Below are positions 23,670 to 34,968 of a stretch of DNA of 64,000 nt, in pieces. The translations under genes and the position numbers were made by a program. Under the pieces are notes generated by a model. It was not told the origin of the DNA. It worked only from the letters and a program-made list of their open reading frames with translations, and ran no database searches. Each line of letters opens with the position of its first letter. Within the stretch, counting starts at the first letter, position 1. Source of the DNA: Ottelia alismoides (lineage: Eukaryota; Streptophyta; Magnoliopsida; Alismatales; Hydrocharitaceae); contig JAZKJV010009773.1 of the NCBI GenBank assembly GCA_037367405.1, forward strand, positions 186,001 to 250,000. Direction: 5' to 3'.

Positions 23670-26280
23670 TGAAGGATAAGGTAAGATCCTCAAGCGCATC
23701 ACGGAAGCGTGAGCATCGTATCGAATACGACGAAGAACGACTAGTCGCACTAGTTGTTCTATGCAGAGGAAATTAAAATTTTTTCATGTGACGAAACCAC
23801 ATGATCCAAGAACACTTCTCAGATCGTTTCGTCTAAACCACAAACAAGTAATAGGATTACCTCTTGAAGCGTGGTTGTGATCGAGTCTCTAAATGAAGAG
23901 ACCTCCTGTCTCAAGTCCGATCCGACGGAGGAGACGCTTGCGAGCGCAGGGATGAATCGTATGCTTCTCGCAATCCATGTTGATGATCCAAGCGATGGAT
24001 CTCCTGATCTCGACACACGAGATCCGACATCTTCTTCATGATCGAGGCGCTCCAAAGGAGATGGAGATCCACGAGCAAATGATCGGGCAGCATAATGACG
24101 ACGTTGCGGCGATGGAGACTACCTCTGGGGCATCCATGGTGGACGACCATGAGAGAGGAAGAGAGAGGGATGATGTGTAGAGAGAAAGAGAGAGAGAGAC
24201 TTATGTTCTCTTGTGTGTAAAGAAGAGCAATGGGGTGCCTCTCCTTTTATAATATTTTGGGATCCATGGATCTCAATCCATGGGCAACACAAATCCAATG
24301 GCTCTCATTGATTGTGTTTCTTTTAATGACAAAGATTTGTGTTGGTAAAAACCAAAAACAATTAATTTAATTTATATTAAACCTATATTGATAAATCAAT
24401 ATAAATCAATCCCAAATTAAATCAATCAAGCATAGAGATTATGGAATGAAGATTGTCTCCTTCCATAATATTGGATTTGGTAGCAATCTCATGCAATCTC
24501 ATGAGATCTCATGAGATTACATTATTCCATGGAAATCTCCAAGATTTACATCAACACTTGTTGGAAATTATTCTATAAAAATAATTGATAATTATGTTGT
24601 GAATATTGCAATATTGCCATTGGAAAATTGTGAATCATATTCACAACCCAAAATAAAATGTGAATTATATTTTCAATTAATTGTCCAATGTGAATCCAAT
24701 TCACATCAACATTTAATTAACAAATGTATATTACAAATAGCTCTCTCTTGTATATTTTAAATAACATTTGTAATATATATGACTAATATGGATATTGCTA
24801 TCCACATTATTCATATCCATGATAATTAAATCACATTTAATCATCTTGGATCTCTATTCTTGTGTGCTTAAATAATATGAATCGCATTCACATTATTCAC
24901 ATCTTTGATAATCAAATCTCATTTAATTATCTAAGATAACTCTCTTTATAATATGAATCGAATTCATATTACTCATGATAATTAAATCACATTTAATTAT
25001 CTATTTTCTTAATACTCGGATACTTATATCAACAATGAAATTATCCTGAACTCTTTCAAGGATAATGCGCTTTCTCCGCGAATACTTGGAGATAAGGATA
25101 GGGCATTGTATTGTTCCACGTATAGTGACTTAGATATTGAAATCATATCTCAAATCCAGATCGCAGGCCTCCCATAGATGCTTGATTAAATCAAGACCCC
25201 AAATCTAATCTTCTCATTGCATCTAAATCACATTCAGATAAATGTCCAACATTTGGACCAAGATCAGATTACTTCTCTACTGAGAGGAGTCACTAAAATC
25301 CAGACCCGTTTCATCATTCTCTAGGAATGGAAGCGTCATGGTTATACAATCGTTTATGATCACATCACCCTCATGTATTCTCAATACATGTACATCCTCC
25401 ATACTGGAAGACTCGGAATAAACCTGAAGTATTAGATCAACTTTATACTGTTTACTTCAGGATTTTTATCAGTAAGTTTCTCATTCGATCATTGGGAGTT
25501 GGTATCGATCATATACTTTCCAAAAGCATATATCATACCTAGGTCTTGATCATATACTTTCCAAAAGTATATATCAAACCTACAAATTCAGTCAAGCTTC
25601 CAAAGCGAGACCACTGTGCACGGAATTTGATTCTTCCCAATATCTCATGAGTGAGCTCATGTCTTCCAGTTCAATAATTGAACCTGTATGATCCCTTTGA
25701 GAGATCGTATTACTCATATGCCCTTATATGCACAACAGCGCGCTGGTGTATATACCTTGGTTAGGTCATCAACTTATTGGTCTGCCAAAGGTACATACTC
25801 AGACATATAGTAGCACATCTGTTTCCGGTCAGAGGATGTGTGCCTGTATCGTGACAGCATACGATATAGGACTTTGGTTATCTCGATCTCGTTAAGTCAA
25901 CTCTTTGACCTAACTAATCTGACACCTCCGAATCTCTATTCCTATGTAGAGGACCTGCATCAAGAGGTCGATCAGATATCAGCCTAATTGAGAAAGGATT
26001 GCCATCTCCTACTCGGGCTGGAGATCATCTCTTAACAATCATTTGACGGTGCTTGATGAGTCCTCAATCTAACTCATTAGATATTCATCCAAGCACTAGC
26101 CTCTATGATTCAATAATTGAATCAAAAATTGTATGATCATTAAGATGGCCATGGTACATAACCCTAATTGTACTAAAGGACCTATTATGCAAATTGTTCA
26201 TTCTTCATTTCAGATCAGGGAATGATGTTCGCAATAACATTTATTGCATAATGGCTCGCCGTGGGCTCGCATGTCCAACA
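23670..26280 (-). repeat. 3' LTR of A2
   Basis: Matches 31463-32600 and 34969-36441. The promoter-type box TATTATAAAAGG lies on the minus strand at about 24243-24254, next to a (GA)n-rich stretch. The AT-rich part (24600-25000) contains several near-perfect short inverted repeats, for example 24688-24706, 24950-24970 and 24977-25001. A 45-base tandem duplication (about 25507-25600) is shared by both A2 LTRs but absent from A1. Confidence 0.85.
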
Positions 26281-26292
26281 ATCTCCCACTAG
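26281..26292 (-). promoter_or_regulatory. Polypurine tract of A2
   Basis: On the minus strand the sequence reads CTAGTGGGAGAT immediately before the LTR start TGTTGGAC, a usual plant Copia polypurine tract. Confidence 0.75.
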
Positions 26293-29200
26293 CCCAAAGA
26301 GCCATTAATGGGCTAATCATTTAAACCTACACTCATATGACAATCGTAGACTATTAAGAAAATAGCTAGGTAAGCTGATCAGTCACTCTGTTCCCGTGAG
26401 AGTACGCCAAGTCCTTTTATGGCACTTGCATATCCCCAGTAACAGTGCTCACATCTAATGCGAATGTTGCATCTTATGCAACCAATACTCAATCTTGTTG
26501 GTTATAGTGTCCTTGACACTATAGCCTAATAAGTATCATAACCAGTATTTCCATAATCCTTATCAGAATATTCTTATTCCTGGAGATCACTATCTCTTAA
26601 GGTATCCACAGTTAAGACCTTTTAGATCACTACCTATAAAGTCTTAAGTTTTTGAAGATAAGACTTTGAGATCGCTATCTCAAAAAATCTTGTCCTCTAT
26701 GAAGATATTGTTATTACTGCAATCAAGTATTTTCTCTCCATATTAGGATTAGTAACAGTTTACTACTCCCACTACATGGCAGATATCTGGCTTTTGTACA
26801 CATCTAGCATACACTCAGCTTCTCGTAACTGATGCACAAGTGCAAGCAGTTCTAGCATTCACTTCCTCAACTCTTTTAGGTGCTATCCCTTTAGATAGGT
26901 CAATACCATATCTTAAGGGATGGAAGCCCTTCTTGGATTTTTCCAGAAAATAGAATATGTCCAAGGTGTACCATTAATGTGACAGTCCCAATACCCTCTT
27001 CTCTATGCTTCCGAACACCTTCAGAACCAAGATCCAAGAGGTACTCTTGAGATCATATCTCAAGTTATGGAACAACCAGATTAGAAAACACTCATTATTA
27101 TCCTTATATTATTTTAAATGATTAGGATATCATCTACATTTAGCATGATGAACACAAAGGCACTCCCACTAAGCTTCACATGGCTCATCCAGATTCTATC
27201 TGAAATCATAACATTTATAATTTCATTAAATCTTATGATCCAACTTCAAGAAGCTTATTTGAGTCCATAGATGGATTCCTTAGCTTGCACACCTTGCTTT
27301 CCTCAACCATGAAGCTCTGGGGCTACTTCATGTGAATATCCTTAGAGAGGTATTCATAAAGGAATTCAATCTTGACTTCTTTCTCTTGAAGATCCATTTA
27401 CACCTTTATGGGTCTTACCCATATAGGTGGATCCTCGAGGGTCCATATACAACGCTTGTATATGAAGTCTACTTTAGACTTTATTGCTAACATCCATCTT
27501 TCCATGCCATGATCTTCAAAAGCTTCATCACATGAAGTCCGATCATTGTCAGACTTAACTGACACATGGAGTACATACTCAAACTCATTTGAAGAGGTAT
27601 TAATGTTTCATCTTTAATTGTCCTTTTAGTTTCTGATTTCAGGAGCCTCATTATCATCACAAGATTAAATGAGTTCCTACACTTCATTTTCTTCTTGATT
27701 CTCAAGAGAGTCATCCTTTAAGAATCATATTCTTAGAGATGAGATCTTTTAAGAATCTCAAGGTCATAAAGTAGGTATCCAATACCATCCTTTATTTTCC
27801 TAATGAAGCTGCACTCTCTAGTGCTTAATTCCAGCTTACTTACATGGAATCTCATTAAGGGTATATAATGTAGGCTCTACTACATATATACCTGGAAACT
27901 AATAGGAAATTATGCTAAAATTCATCATTGATCAAATCATGTCACACATGATCCAATTGTATTTCCCTATAACTCTACTGAGTTAAGGTGTATTAGGAGG
28001 ATTGAGATAGAAATGATATTCATATCTCCATAAGGTATTCTTTGAATTTATCTAGCAGGTACTTGCTACCCAGATTAGATCAAATTCATTTTATCTTCCT
28101 TCGAGCTTTGGTTCTAAACCAAAAATAATGAAATCTTTGAATATTTCAAAGGTTTCTTAGGTGAAGAGAGAAAATCTCATATCATACATAATCATCAACA
28201 GATATCACATATCCATAATGTTTACTATGATATAGATGATCTGCATACATCAATATGTATGAGATCCTGAATACCTTGACATCTTACACCGTTCCCAAGG
28301 AAGGGTGTATTGGACATTTTTACTTTTGAATACAATATTCACAAGTATGTAAGATTTGAACCTTTAGACACTCTAAAGTTTCATCTCTCACTAGTCCATT
28401 GATCTCATCAATAAACATATGTCCAAAACTTGATGCCAGATCATTGTCAAATGATCTTCATCCTCCAATTGATCTTATAAAGGTTTTAATTTTCAGTATT
28501 AGAAATCTTAATGAACCATTCATTAATTTTCTAATTTTGTGGAGTCCACTAGATGTTAGATTACTATCTGAAATATATCCATCATAACTCTTTGTGATAG
28601 TTCTATCTCAGAATTCGTGTTTATTTCCAACATTTAGAAACAAACAATGAGTGTATTCTTATATCTAGGTCATAGAGACATTCTCTAAGACTAAGAGCTT
28701 TCCCACTGAAATTAACAAGTCTATCAATCTAACAGAGATTGTTGCAACAATTGCATCAATATCCATGTGGATAACTATAAACCTTAAGATCAAATTTTCC
28801 AGTCTTCTTAAAACATATGCAACCTATTGCAAGTGTTGTTAGAAGATTGAGATACAATTATTAGACTTTATCTTAAATAAGTAAGTCAAAGTCAATGATT
28901 ATATGTAGATTATTCTGATGCTCTATCTGAGTCCTTCAGTAAGGATCCTAGATAATACATCGACTCATTGCAGTATTGGCATTCATCCAACTATCTGGAT
29001 GCCATATGGAAGTCACAGAAGTAGGTCAACTCTTTGACTTTCCTTCTTACTCAGGTCCGTCCCATGCTTCCACTGCGCTCCCTTCATCTATAAACACCCA
29101 TTGCTTTATACTAAGGATCTCTTACGTTAAATTCAAAAGAATTCAATGTAAGAGCATTTCAACATTTATACATGCTTCATTAAATTCACACAATATGAAT

Positions 29201-29900
29201 ATTACGAAGCTTCATGAATGACTAGAGTATAGACAGTAGAACGATGACACACATCAAATCTACATCCATCTAAACTCTTGAAACATTGGTTCGGGTAGGT
29301 ATTCAAACATTTTGAATACATCATCTCTTATAGAGCTACCATTTTGCATGATTCAGTGAACCATGTCATACATGATAAATGTCAAGAGCACATATGTATG
29401 CCAGAATATCTTCTAAGATTTTTTAAGGATTATTTGACAATTGCGATCATCGACATGTCACTTCCAAAGTACATCCGATGAGAGATCAAGACTACAGAGA
29501 CATACCAACCCTAGGGTTGTAGTCCTATTATCTATTTAGTTGTCATTCCTCATTATTATGAGGAAACTTGCACATTGCAACCACATATATTATGTGTCCA
29601 ACTGCAAGTACAATATCTGGATCATGAGTCCAATCCATGATATTTTACTGGTTATTATTGAGTATAGCATTGAGTGGGTTTAATGAAGGATTATCTGAAA
29701 TAAGAAATTTGCATAAGTGTATATATTTATAGATATATATACATATTTTACTTTGATTTAGGAATTTTTATATCAAAGTTGTCTTGCCTTGTCAACACTG
29801 AAAGTTCATTCCCTTAATCACTTTCAATGTAAGAGATATACTTACCATTATATATCAAGCAAGATCTGGGATCTCCTTCCTTATCTTTGTTGCATCCCAA
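26293..29900 (-). pseudogene. Degenerate Copia polyprotein of A2
   Basis: The long region has no extended frame but keeps a Copia trace on the minus strand. At about 27129-27140 it reads N-V-D-D followed by I-L-I-I, the reverse transcriptase catalytic box with tyrosine changed to asparagine. Downstream (26400-27100) would be RNase H and upstream (27400-29900) integrase, protease and gag by family order, but I can only support the reverse transcriptase box. Stops occur in every frame, so no protein can be made. Confidence 0.6.
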
Positions 29901-31448
29901 TAATATGAGAACCTACAACTCGGATAAAAAGAAGCAGGAACACATTCCACCTTGCGAGTCCAACTTGCATTTCCCAATTCGATCTTTAACACTTGGTCCC
30001 ACCACCTCTAAGGTGATGTTGACCTGTCATTAATTGAACCAACCGTCAACAGGAATACAACTCGCTATGCGCAATCCAATATCGCCCCAATAATATGAGG
30101 ACCCGATATTGGGGTCACTACGCATACGTCCTTACTCTTTCGAGAAGCGAAGAGCCCGATCCAGATGCGCTTGCATGCAGGAGCTGTCACTTCGGACATG
30201 CGTCTCCTACATACAATCCCTGACGACGGAACCCTCTGCCTTGACGGGAGACCATGGATGTCACTTATGTGATCTTGCATATCATATTCAAATTCTAATT
30301 AATCATTATGAATCATATTTATTATGATTAATTCTTCCAAGGGAAATAACATCTCTATTCATAATAGAGTGTTTTAATTTTAATTGTATTCCAATTAATC
30401 TAATCATATTAAATTAATGATCCAATTAATATCCAACAAACATTTTAATTGTTACTTGAAATTATGGTATTATCTCAAATACGTATTATTTCAATATTTA
30501 ATAATTAGAAATAAATCATGATTTCTTAAGCATTATACTAACCCGATCCGTTGTCATGGCCAGTACCGACGAGAGTGGGACGGAATCCATACGTTGCAAC
30601 CGGCTACCTCAATGCTCTCCGACTAGACACCATATCCATCTCGGGAAAAGTTAATGCAAAATAGATCACTTTGTACTTGAGATGATCATCGGTTGTTCAA
30701 CCGAAATTATACCATATAATAATAATCAAAACAATTTTGATTAACATTATATGCGAGATATGCTAAACAAATCCCAAGTCCTATTCAAGCAACATGTTTG
30801 TTGGAATGTAGATCATGTAGATCATGCAACCAATTAGTGATCTAGATCATATTTAATCAAATATTGGTTAAGATAATGTCATTTATGGAAATAATTATCA
30901 TCAAATATTTCACAAATATTTATGCACAATTATTTCAGGAAATTAAATAATTTAATTTCACTAATTGATTAAATGGCAATCACTAGGTTCTTGATTAGGA
31001 CAGTATTTCCAGCAGTGACCCTCACTTACTAAAAATATCATATCTCAATCAATTTAAATCCAAATTAAGCAAAGTAAGTTCCTAAAGTTTTCTAATTTGA
31101 TTTATAACAGAACCTAAGTGATTTGTATATATTTCAAGGCGTTTCAAATCCACAATTAAGTCTTTAATTACGTTGAGATTCGCAGTCCCGGAAATTGTGG
31201 ATACATGTTCACTAAAATGAGCATAACTTGAGCAAACAGAATTGAAATCACGTAAACTCAGATCCTACGGTTTCCTTATTTGATGGAGAACAAAATCCAA
31301 TTATTATTATCGTATTTAAGAAATTTAAACAGTGCCGAAAATAATCTCAAAACAGAGATGTGAAAATGAAATGCAAGAAAACTTTCGCAAATACTAATGA
31401 ATCCAAGTCGTCCTCGGTTAATGGATCGTATCCAAAACCACCAACCTA
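29901..31448 (-). other. 5' leader region of A2
   Basis: No coding domain seen. The block 30880-31448 is shared with the A1 leader (about 2230-2734). CCCAATAATATGAG occurs twice (about 29886 and 30087), suggesting a degenerate internal repeat. Confidence 0.5.
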
Positions 31449-31460
31449 GCTCTGATACCA
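31449..31460 (-). promoter_or_regulatory. Primer-binding site of A2
   Basis: TGGTATCAGAGC on the minus strand, two bases from the 5' LTR end at 31463. It is complementary to the initiator methionine tRNA 3' end as in most plant Copia elements. Confidence 0.88.
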
Positions 31461-32600
31461 CTTGAAGGATAAGGTAAGATCCTCAAGTGCATCACGGAAG
31501 CGTGAGCATGGTATCTAATACGACGAAGAACGACTAGTCGCACTAGTTGTTCTATGCAGCGGAAATTAAATTTTTTTCATGTGACGAAACTACATGATCC
31601 AAGAACACTTCTGGATCATTTCGTCTAAATCACAAACAAGCAATAGGATTACCTCTTGAAGCATGGTTGCGATCGAGTCTCTAAACGAAGAGAACTCCTG
31701 TCTCAAGTCCGATCCGACGGAGGAGACGCTTACGAGCGCGGGGATGAATCGTGTGCTTCTTGCAATCCATGTTGATGATCTAAGCGGTGGATCTCTTGAT
31801 CTCGACACACAAGATCCGATATCTTCTTCACGAGAGAGGCGCACCAAAGGAGATGGAGATCCACGAGCAAACGATCGGGCAGCATAACGACGACGCTGCG
31901 GCGATGGAGACTCCCTCTGGGGCATCCATGATGGACGTCCATGAGAGAGGAAGAGAGAGGGCTGATGTGTAGAGAGAAAAAGAGAGAGAGAGAGAGACTT
32001 ATGTTCTCTTGTGTGTAAAGAAGATCAATGGGGTGCCTCTCCTTTTATAATATTTTGGGATCCATGGATCTCAATCCATGGTCAACACAAATCCAATGGC
32101 TCTCATTGATTGTGTTTCTTTTAATGGCTAAGATTTGTGTTGGTAAAAACCAACAACAATTAATTTAATTTAAATTAAATCTATGTTGATAAATCAATAT
32201 AAATCAATCCCAAATTAAATCAATCAAGCATGGAGATTATGGAATGAAGATCGTCTCCTTCCATAATATTGGATTTGGTGGCAATCTCATGCAATCTCAT
32301 GAGATCTCATGAGATTACATTATTCCATGGAAATCTCCAAGATTTACAACAACACTTGTTGTAAATTATTCTACAAATATAATTGATAATTATTTTGTGA
32401 ATATTGCAATCTTGCCATTGGAAAATTGTGAATCATATTCACAACTCAAAATAAAATGGGAATTACATTTTCAATTAATTGTCCAATGTGAATCCAATTC
32501 ACATCAACATTTAATTAACAAATGTATATTACAAATAGCTCTCTCTTATATATTATAAATAACATTTATAATATATATGACTAATATGGATATTGGTATC

Positions 32601-33683
32601 AGTAGAGAGGTCGCCTGGAGCGAGTCCTAGCGCTCTGCTCGCGAACTTGAGAACTCATAACTCGAAAAGCTATCGCCCATAAAGAAAGAACTAGTGAACC
32701 CCTTTGTCTATCGCCTAAGCAGGGCTTTTGCCTCCCCTTCGCTTTTAGCCTCCACTCGCCTCGCTCGTCCTGCTCGGACTTGCATCGCACGCTTCCTTCG
32801 TCTAGGCCTCGCACCACTCCACATCAGCTGCCTCTCGCCCACCACTCACCTGTGAAGGGAACTCCAGTGCACCCGTCTTTGCTCCTCTCGCATTCGCCGC
32901 TACCCTTCTCTATATGTAGTTCGGGACGTTCGGAAGGCTCGTCGATTCTCGTCCTCTTTTCAGGATCTGAGGCCAGGGACTTCACTCGTGTACTGATGAG
33001 ACCACGAGAAAGAAGAAAGAGATGCCTCTGACCTTTATCCCATGCGTCAGTGGGGATTTGAATACGGATTTGGTGCCTTTTCCCTTTCTTCTATTCCGGG
33101 ATCCATATTTCCTTCTGATCCATCACTCTCTTATAATGAGAAGTGGTAAACAATCCTTTTTTGTGCTTAATGGCTTTGCCAAAAAATACTCTTCGGAGTG
33201 TCAGTGAGTATGTCAAAAGTGGATTAGAAAATGCGACTCGAAGAGACATACCACAAATCCTACATGCTTACATAGCCTAGGATAGATGAGAGCAGGGAAA
33301 TGAAATGCTCTTCCTCTACTCTACTGGAAAATGACTCCACGATACTGTATAACTACTCGTCAGGGAGCTTCCAGTACAGTTAAGAGGCGATTTCTCGACT
33401 GGAGCCCATCCTCCCCTTTACTGGAAAAAGACTCAAAGAGACTCCTGACGACTCTCCTGGAGTTAGACTCTGGAGAATGACTCTACTATACCTGGGTACA
33501 GTCAAGAGGGAATTCCTTTCCGTCACTGTAGTTTGACTCAATTAAGCACCAGAAAAGAGGAGGAATCTTCCGGAAAATCACTCAAATGGACTATGAAGCG
33601 CATAGATACTTGTTTGGAATGAAAGACAATTCCGAATTCGCTTTGTCTACAAACAAGGAAGCTATAAGTAATGATGCTATGAA
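32601..33683. other. Mitochondrial-like noncoding part of the insert
   Basis: GC-richer sequence with no gene I recognise. Its place between the LTR junction and the 16S fragment, and its unlike composition, suggest plant mitochondrial intergenic DNA. From about 33310 to 33520 there are loosely repeated ACTGGAAAA, GACTC and ACAGT(T/C)AAGAG motifs. No function can be assigned. Confidence 0.5.
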
Positions 33684-33893
33684 TCTCATGGGGAGGGATG
33701 AAGGCTGGCGACATGCTTAACACATGCAAGTACGACGGGAAATGGTGTTTCCAGTGGCGGACGGGTGAGTAAGGCATAAGAACCTGCCGGAAACAACAAC
33801 TAGAAACGGTTGCTAATACCCCGTAGGCTGAGGAGCAAAAGGAGGAATCCGCCCGCTCGCGTCTGATTAGCTAGTTGGTGAGGCAATGTCTTA
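33684..33893 (+). pseudogene. rrn16: Plastid-type 16S rRNA fragment (5' domain)
   Basis: The piece shows conserved 16S stretches in order: ATGCTTAACACATGCAAGT, GTGGCGGACGGGTGAGTAA, GCTAATACCCCGTAGGCTGA, GGAGGAATCCGCCCG and GATTAGCTAGTTGGTGAGGC. The ACCCCGTAGGCTGAGGAGCAAAAGG-type segment is characteristic of plastid rather than mitochondrial 18S rRNA. Loop sequences are missing after AACCTGCC and after CCGCCCG, and substitutions occur throughout. It covers only about 210 bases, so it is not a working rRNA gene. It probably came through the mitochondrial genome with its neighbours. Confidence 0.88.
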
Positions 33894-33959
33894 GGTCGAA
33901 TACTACCTCATACCAAGAGTCAGGAGATTGACCTCAGACACCCAAGGATGAAAAGCCCA

Positions 33960-34221
33960 ATCTTTATTTGATTAATGAAACATCAAGTTATCAACCATAG
34001 CAATTACACGCTTAAACCACTAATGAGAAATGGAATAATATATGATTGAAAAGTCTACTATTCAAAGAGACATTGTATAGTCTTTCGGGACTCATGTCTA
34101 CTTTGACCTAGTAGCCTCGAGTCATTATCTAAGGATTTCTGTCCGGAGATCTTGATCATAGTTCCTTATGTCTTAATAATCTTGTTTCAAGGAAGGAAGA
34201 ATGGCTTTCCTATGTGAAGCA
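33960..34221 (+). pseudogene. dpo: Linear-plasmid-type DNA polymerase fragment, copy 1
   Basis: A decayed tandem copy of the next fragment. Shared stretches include TTATCAACCATAGC, CTTAAACCACTAATGAGAAA, CTAGTAGCCT, TCATTATC.AAGGATTT and TCAAGGAAGGA. The frame has stops. It starts about 285 bases before the matching point of copy 2 and ends at the junction near 34221. Confidence 0.75.
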
Positions 34222-34580
34222 GTTTATTTCCATAATATGAGTAGGTTTGATGGAATCTTAATAATAAAACATCTAGTTATCAACCATAGCTATTATAGGC
34301 TTAAACCACTAATGAGAAATGGAATATTATATGAAATCAAAGTTTTCTTTAATAAGAAGAATTGTTATACCTTTAGAGATTCTTGTCTCCTTTTACCTAG
34401 TAGCCTGGCTTCATTATCAAAGGATTTATGCCCTAATTTAGGCTTAAAAGGAAATATTGATCATACATCTGTTAACATTAATAATATACTCTCAAGGAAG
34501 GACGAATTGCTTTCCTATTTGAATCAAGATATTCTTCTTTTAGCTGGTATAATGCTAAAAGCACAAGATATTATTTATAT
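34222..34580 (+). pseudogene. dpo: Linear-plasmid-type DNA polymerase B fragment, copy 2
   Basis: An open frame through this stretch carries YFHNMSRFDG (about 34228-34254), the Exo II type motif of the 3'-5' exonuclease domain, and later SYLNQDILLLAGIMLKAQ (about 34520-34575), which fits the Exo III region. Family B polymerases of this type are encoded by linear mitochondrial plasmids of plants and fungi and are often found as fragments in plant mitochondrial DNA. Only about 115 residues of exonuclease domain remain; the polymerase palm is absent. The frame ends in a (TA)n run at 34576-34593. Not functional. Confidence 0.8.
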
Positions 34581-34856
34581 ATATATATATATACTTTCAG
34601 GCATCAAGATACGTTTAAGGCGTGGATGATTATTATCAGAAATTCCCAAATCTCATCAGATTAGAAAATCAGCACTTTTCGAAAACTGAGGGGATTGAGG
34701 ATTCTTCCTTGGGGTAAAGACTTTGATGCATACCTCTTCCGGTTGATCCACACCATATTGTATTCTCGTCAGATGATACACACTAGCTCAAAATCCACCA
34801 GGTGATACATCATAAGCACACTGAGAACGTAAATAATTGTAACCATATATTTCCAC

Positions 34857-34968
34857 GAGAAAAAAACCCAATCCCGCAACGGATTGTTCATGGAACTACT
34901 ATCGAGATTATTCTGACCATATTTCCAAGTATCATCCCGATGTTCATTGCCCTCCCATCATTTGCTCC
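34857..34968 (+). pseudogene. cox2: cox2 fragment
   Basis: The frame reads [15 protein letters not shown] followed by [12 protein letters not shown] and PSFAPL, a well-known part of plant mitochondrial cytochrome c oxidase subunit 2 after the second membrane segment. It is cut by the right junction with the A2 LTR at 34968. Upstream the match fails by about 34855. Proline codons at two places where plant cox2 mRNAs usually carry leucine suggest unedited, DNA-derived sequence. Only about 37 codons remain. Confidence 0.88.

Larger units (their letters stand above)
32601..34968. mobile_element. Nuclear insert of mitochondrial DNA (2368 bp)
   Basis: This block is absent from the other LTR of A2 and has a different base composition. 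It contains a cox2 fragment, a plastid-type 16S rRNA fragment and fragments of a mitochondrial linear-plasmid-type DNA polymerase. That mix is typical of plant mitochondrial genomes, which carry plastid pieces and plasmid remnants. There is no target duplication, three target bases appear lost, and TATC at the left junction is microhomology-like, so joining during break repair is likely. Functionally it is noncoding debris. Confidence 0.88.

Noticed and set aside
33684..33893. Functional 16S rRNA gene
   Set aside because: Only about 210 bases of the 5' domain with deletions and substitutions.
34201..34629. 142-codon frame as a possible nuclear gene
   Set aside because: It is only an exonuclease-domain fragment, lies inside organellar-derived DNA, has a decayed tandem copy beside it and ends in a (TA)n run.
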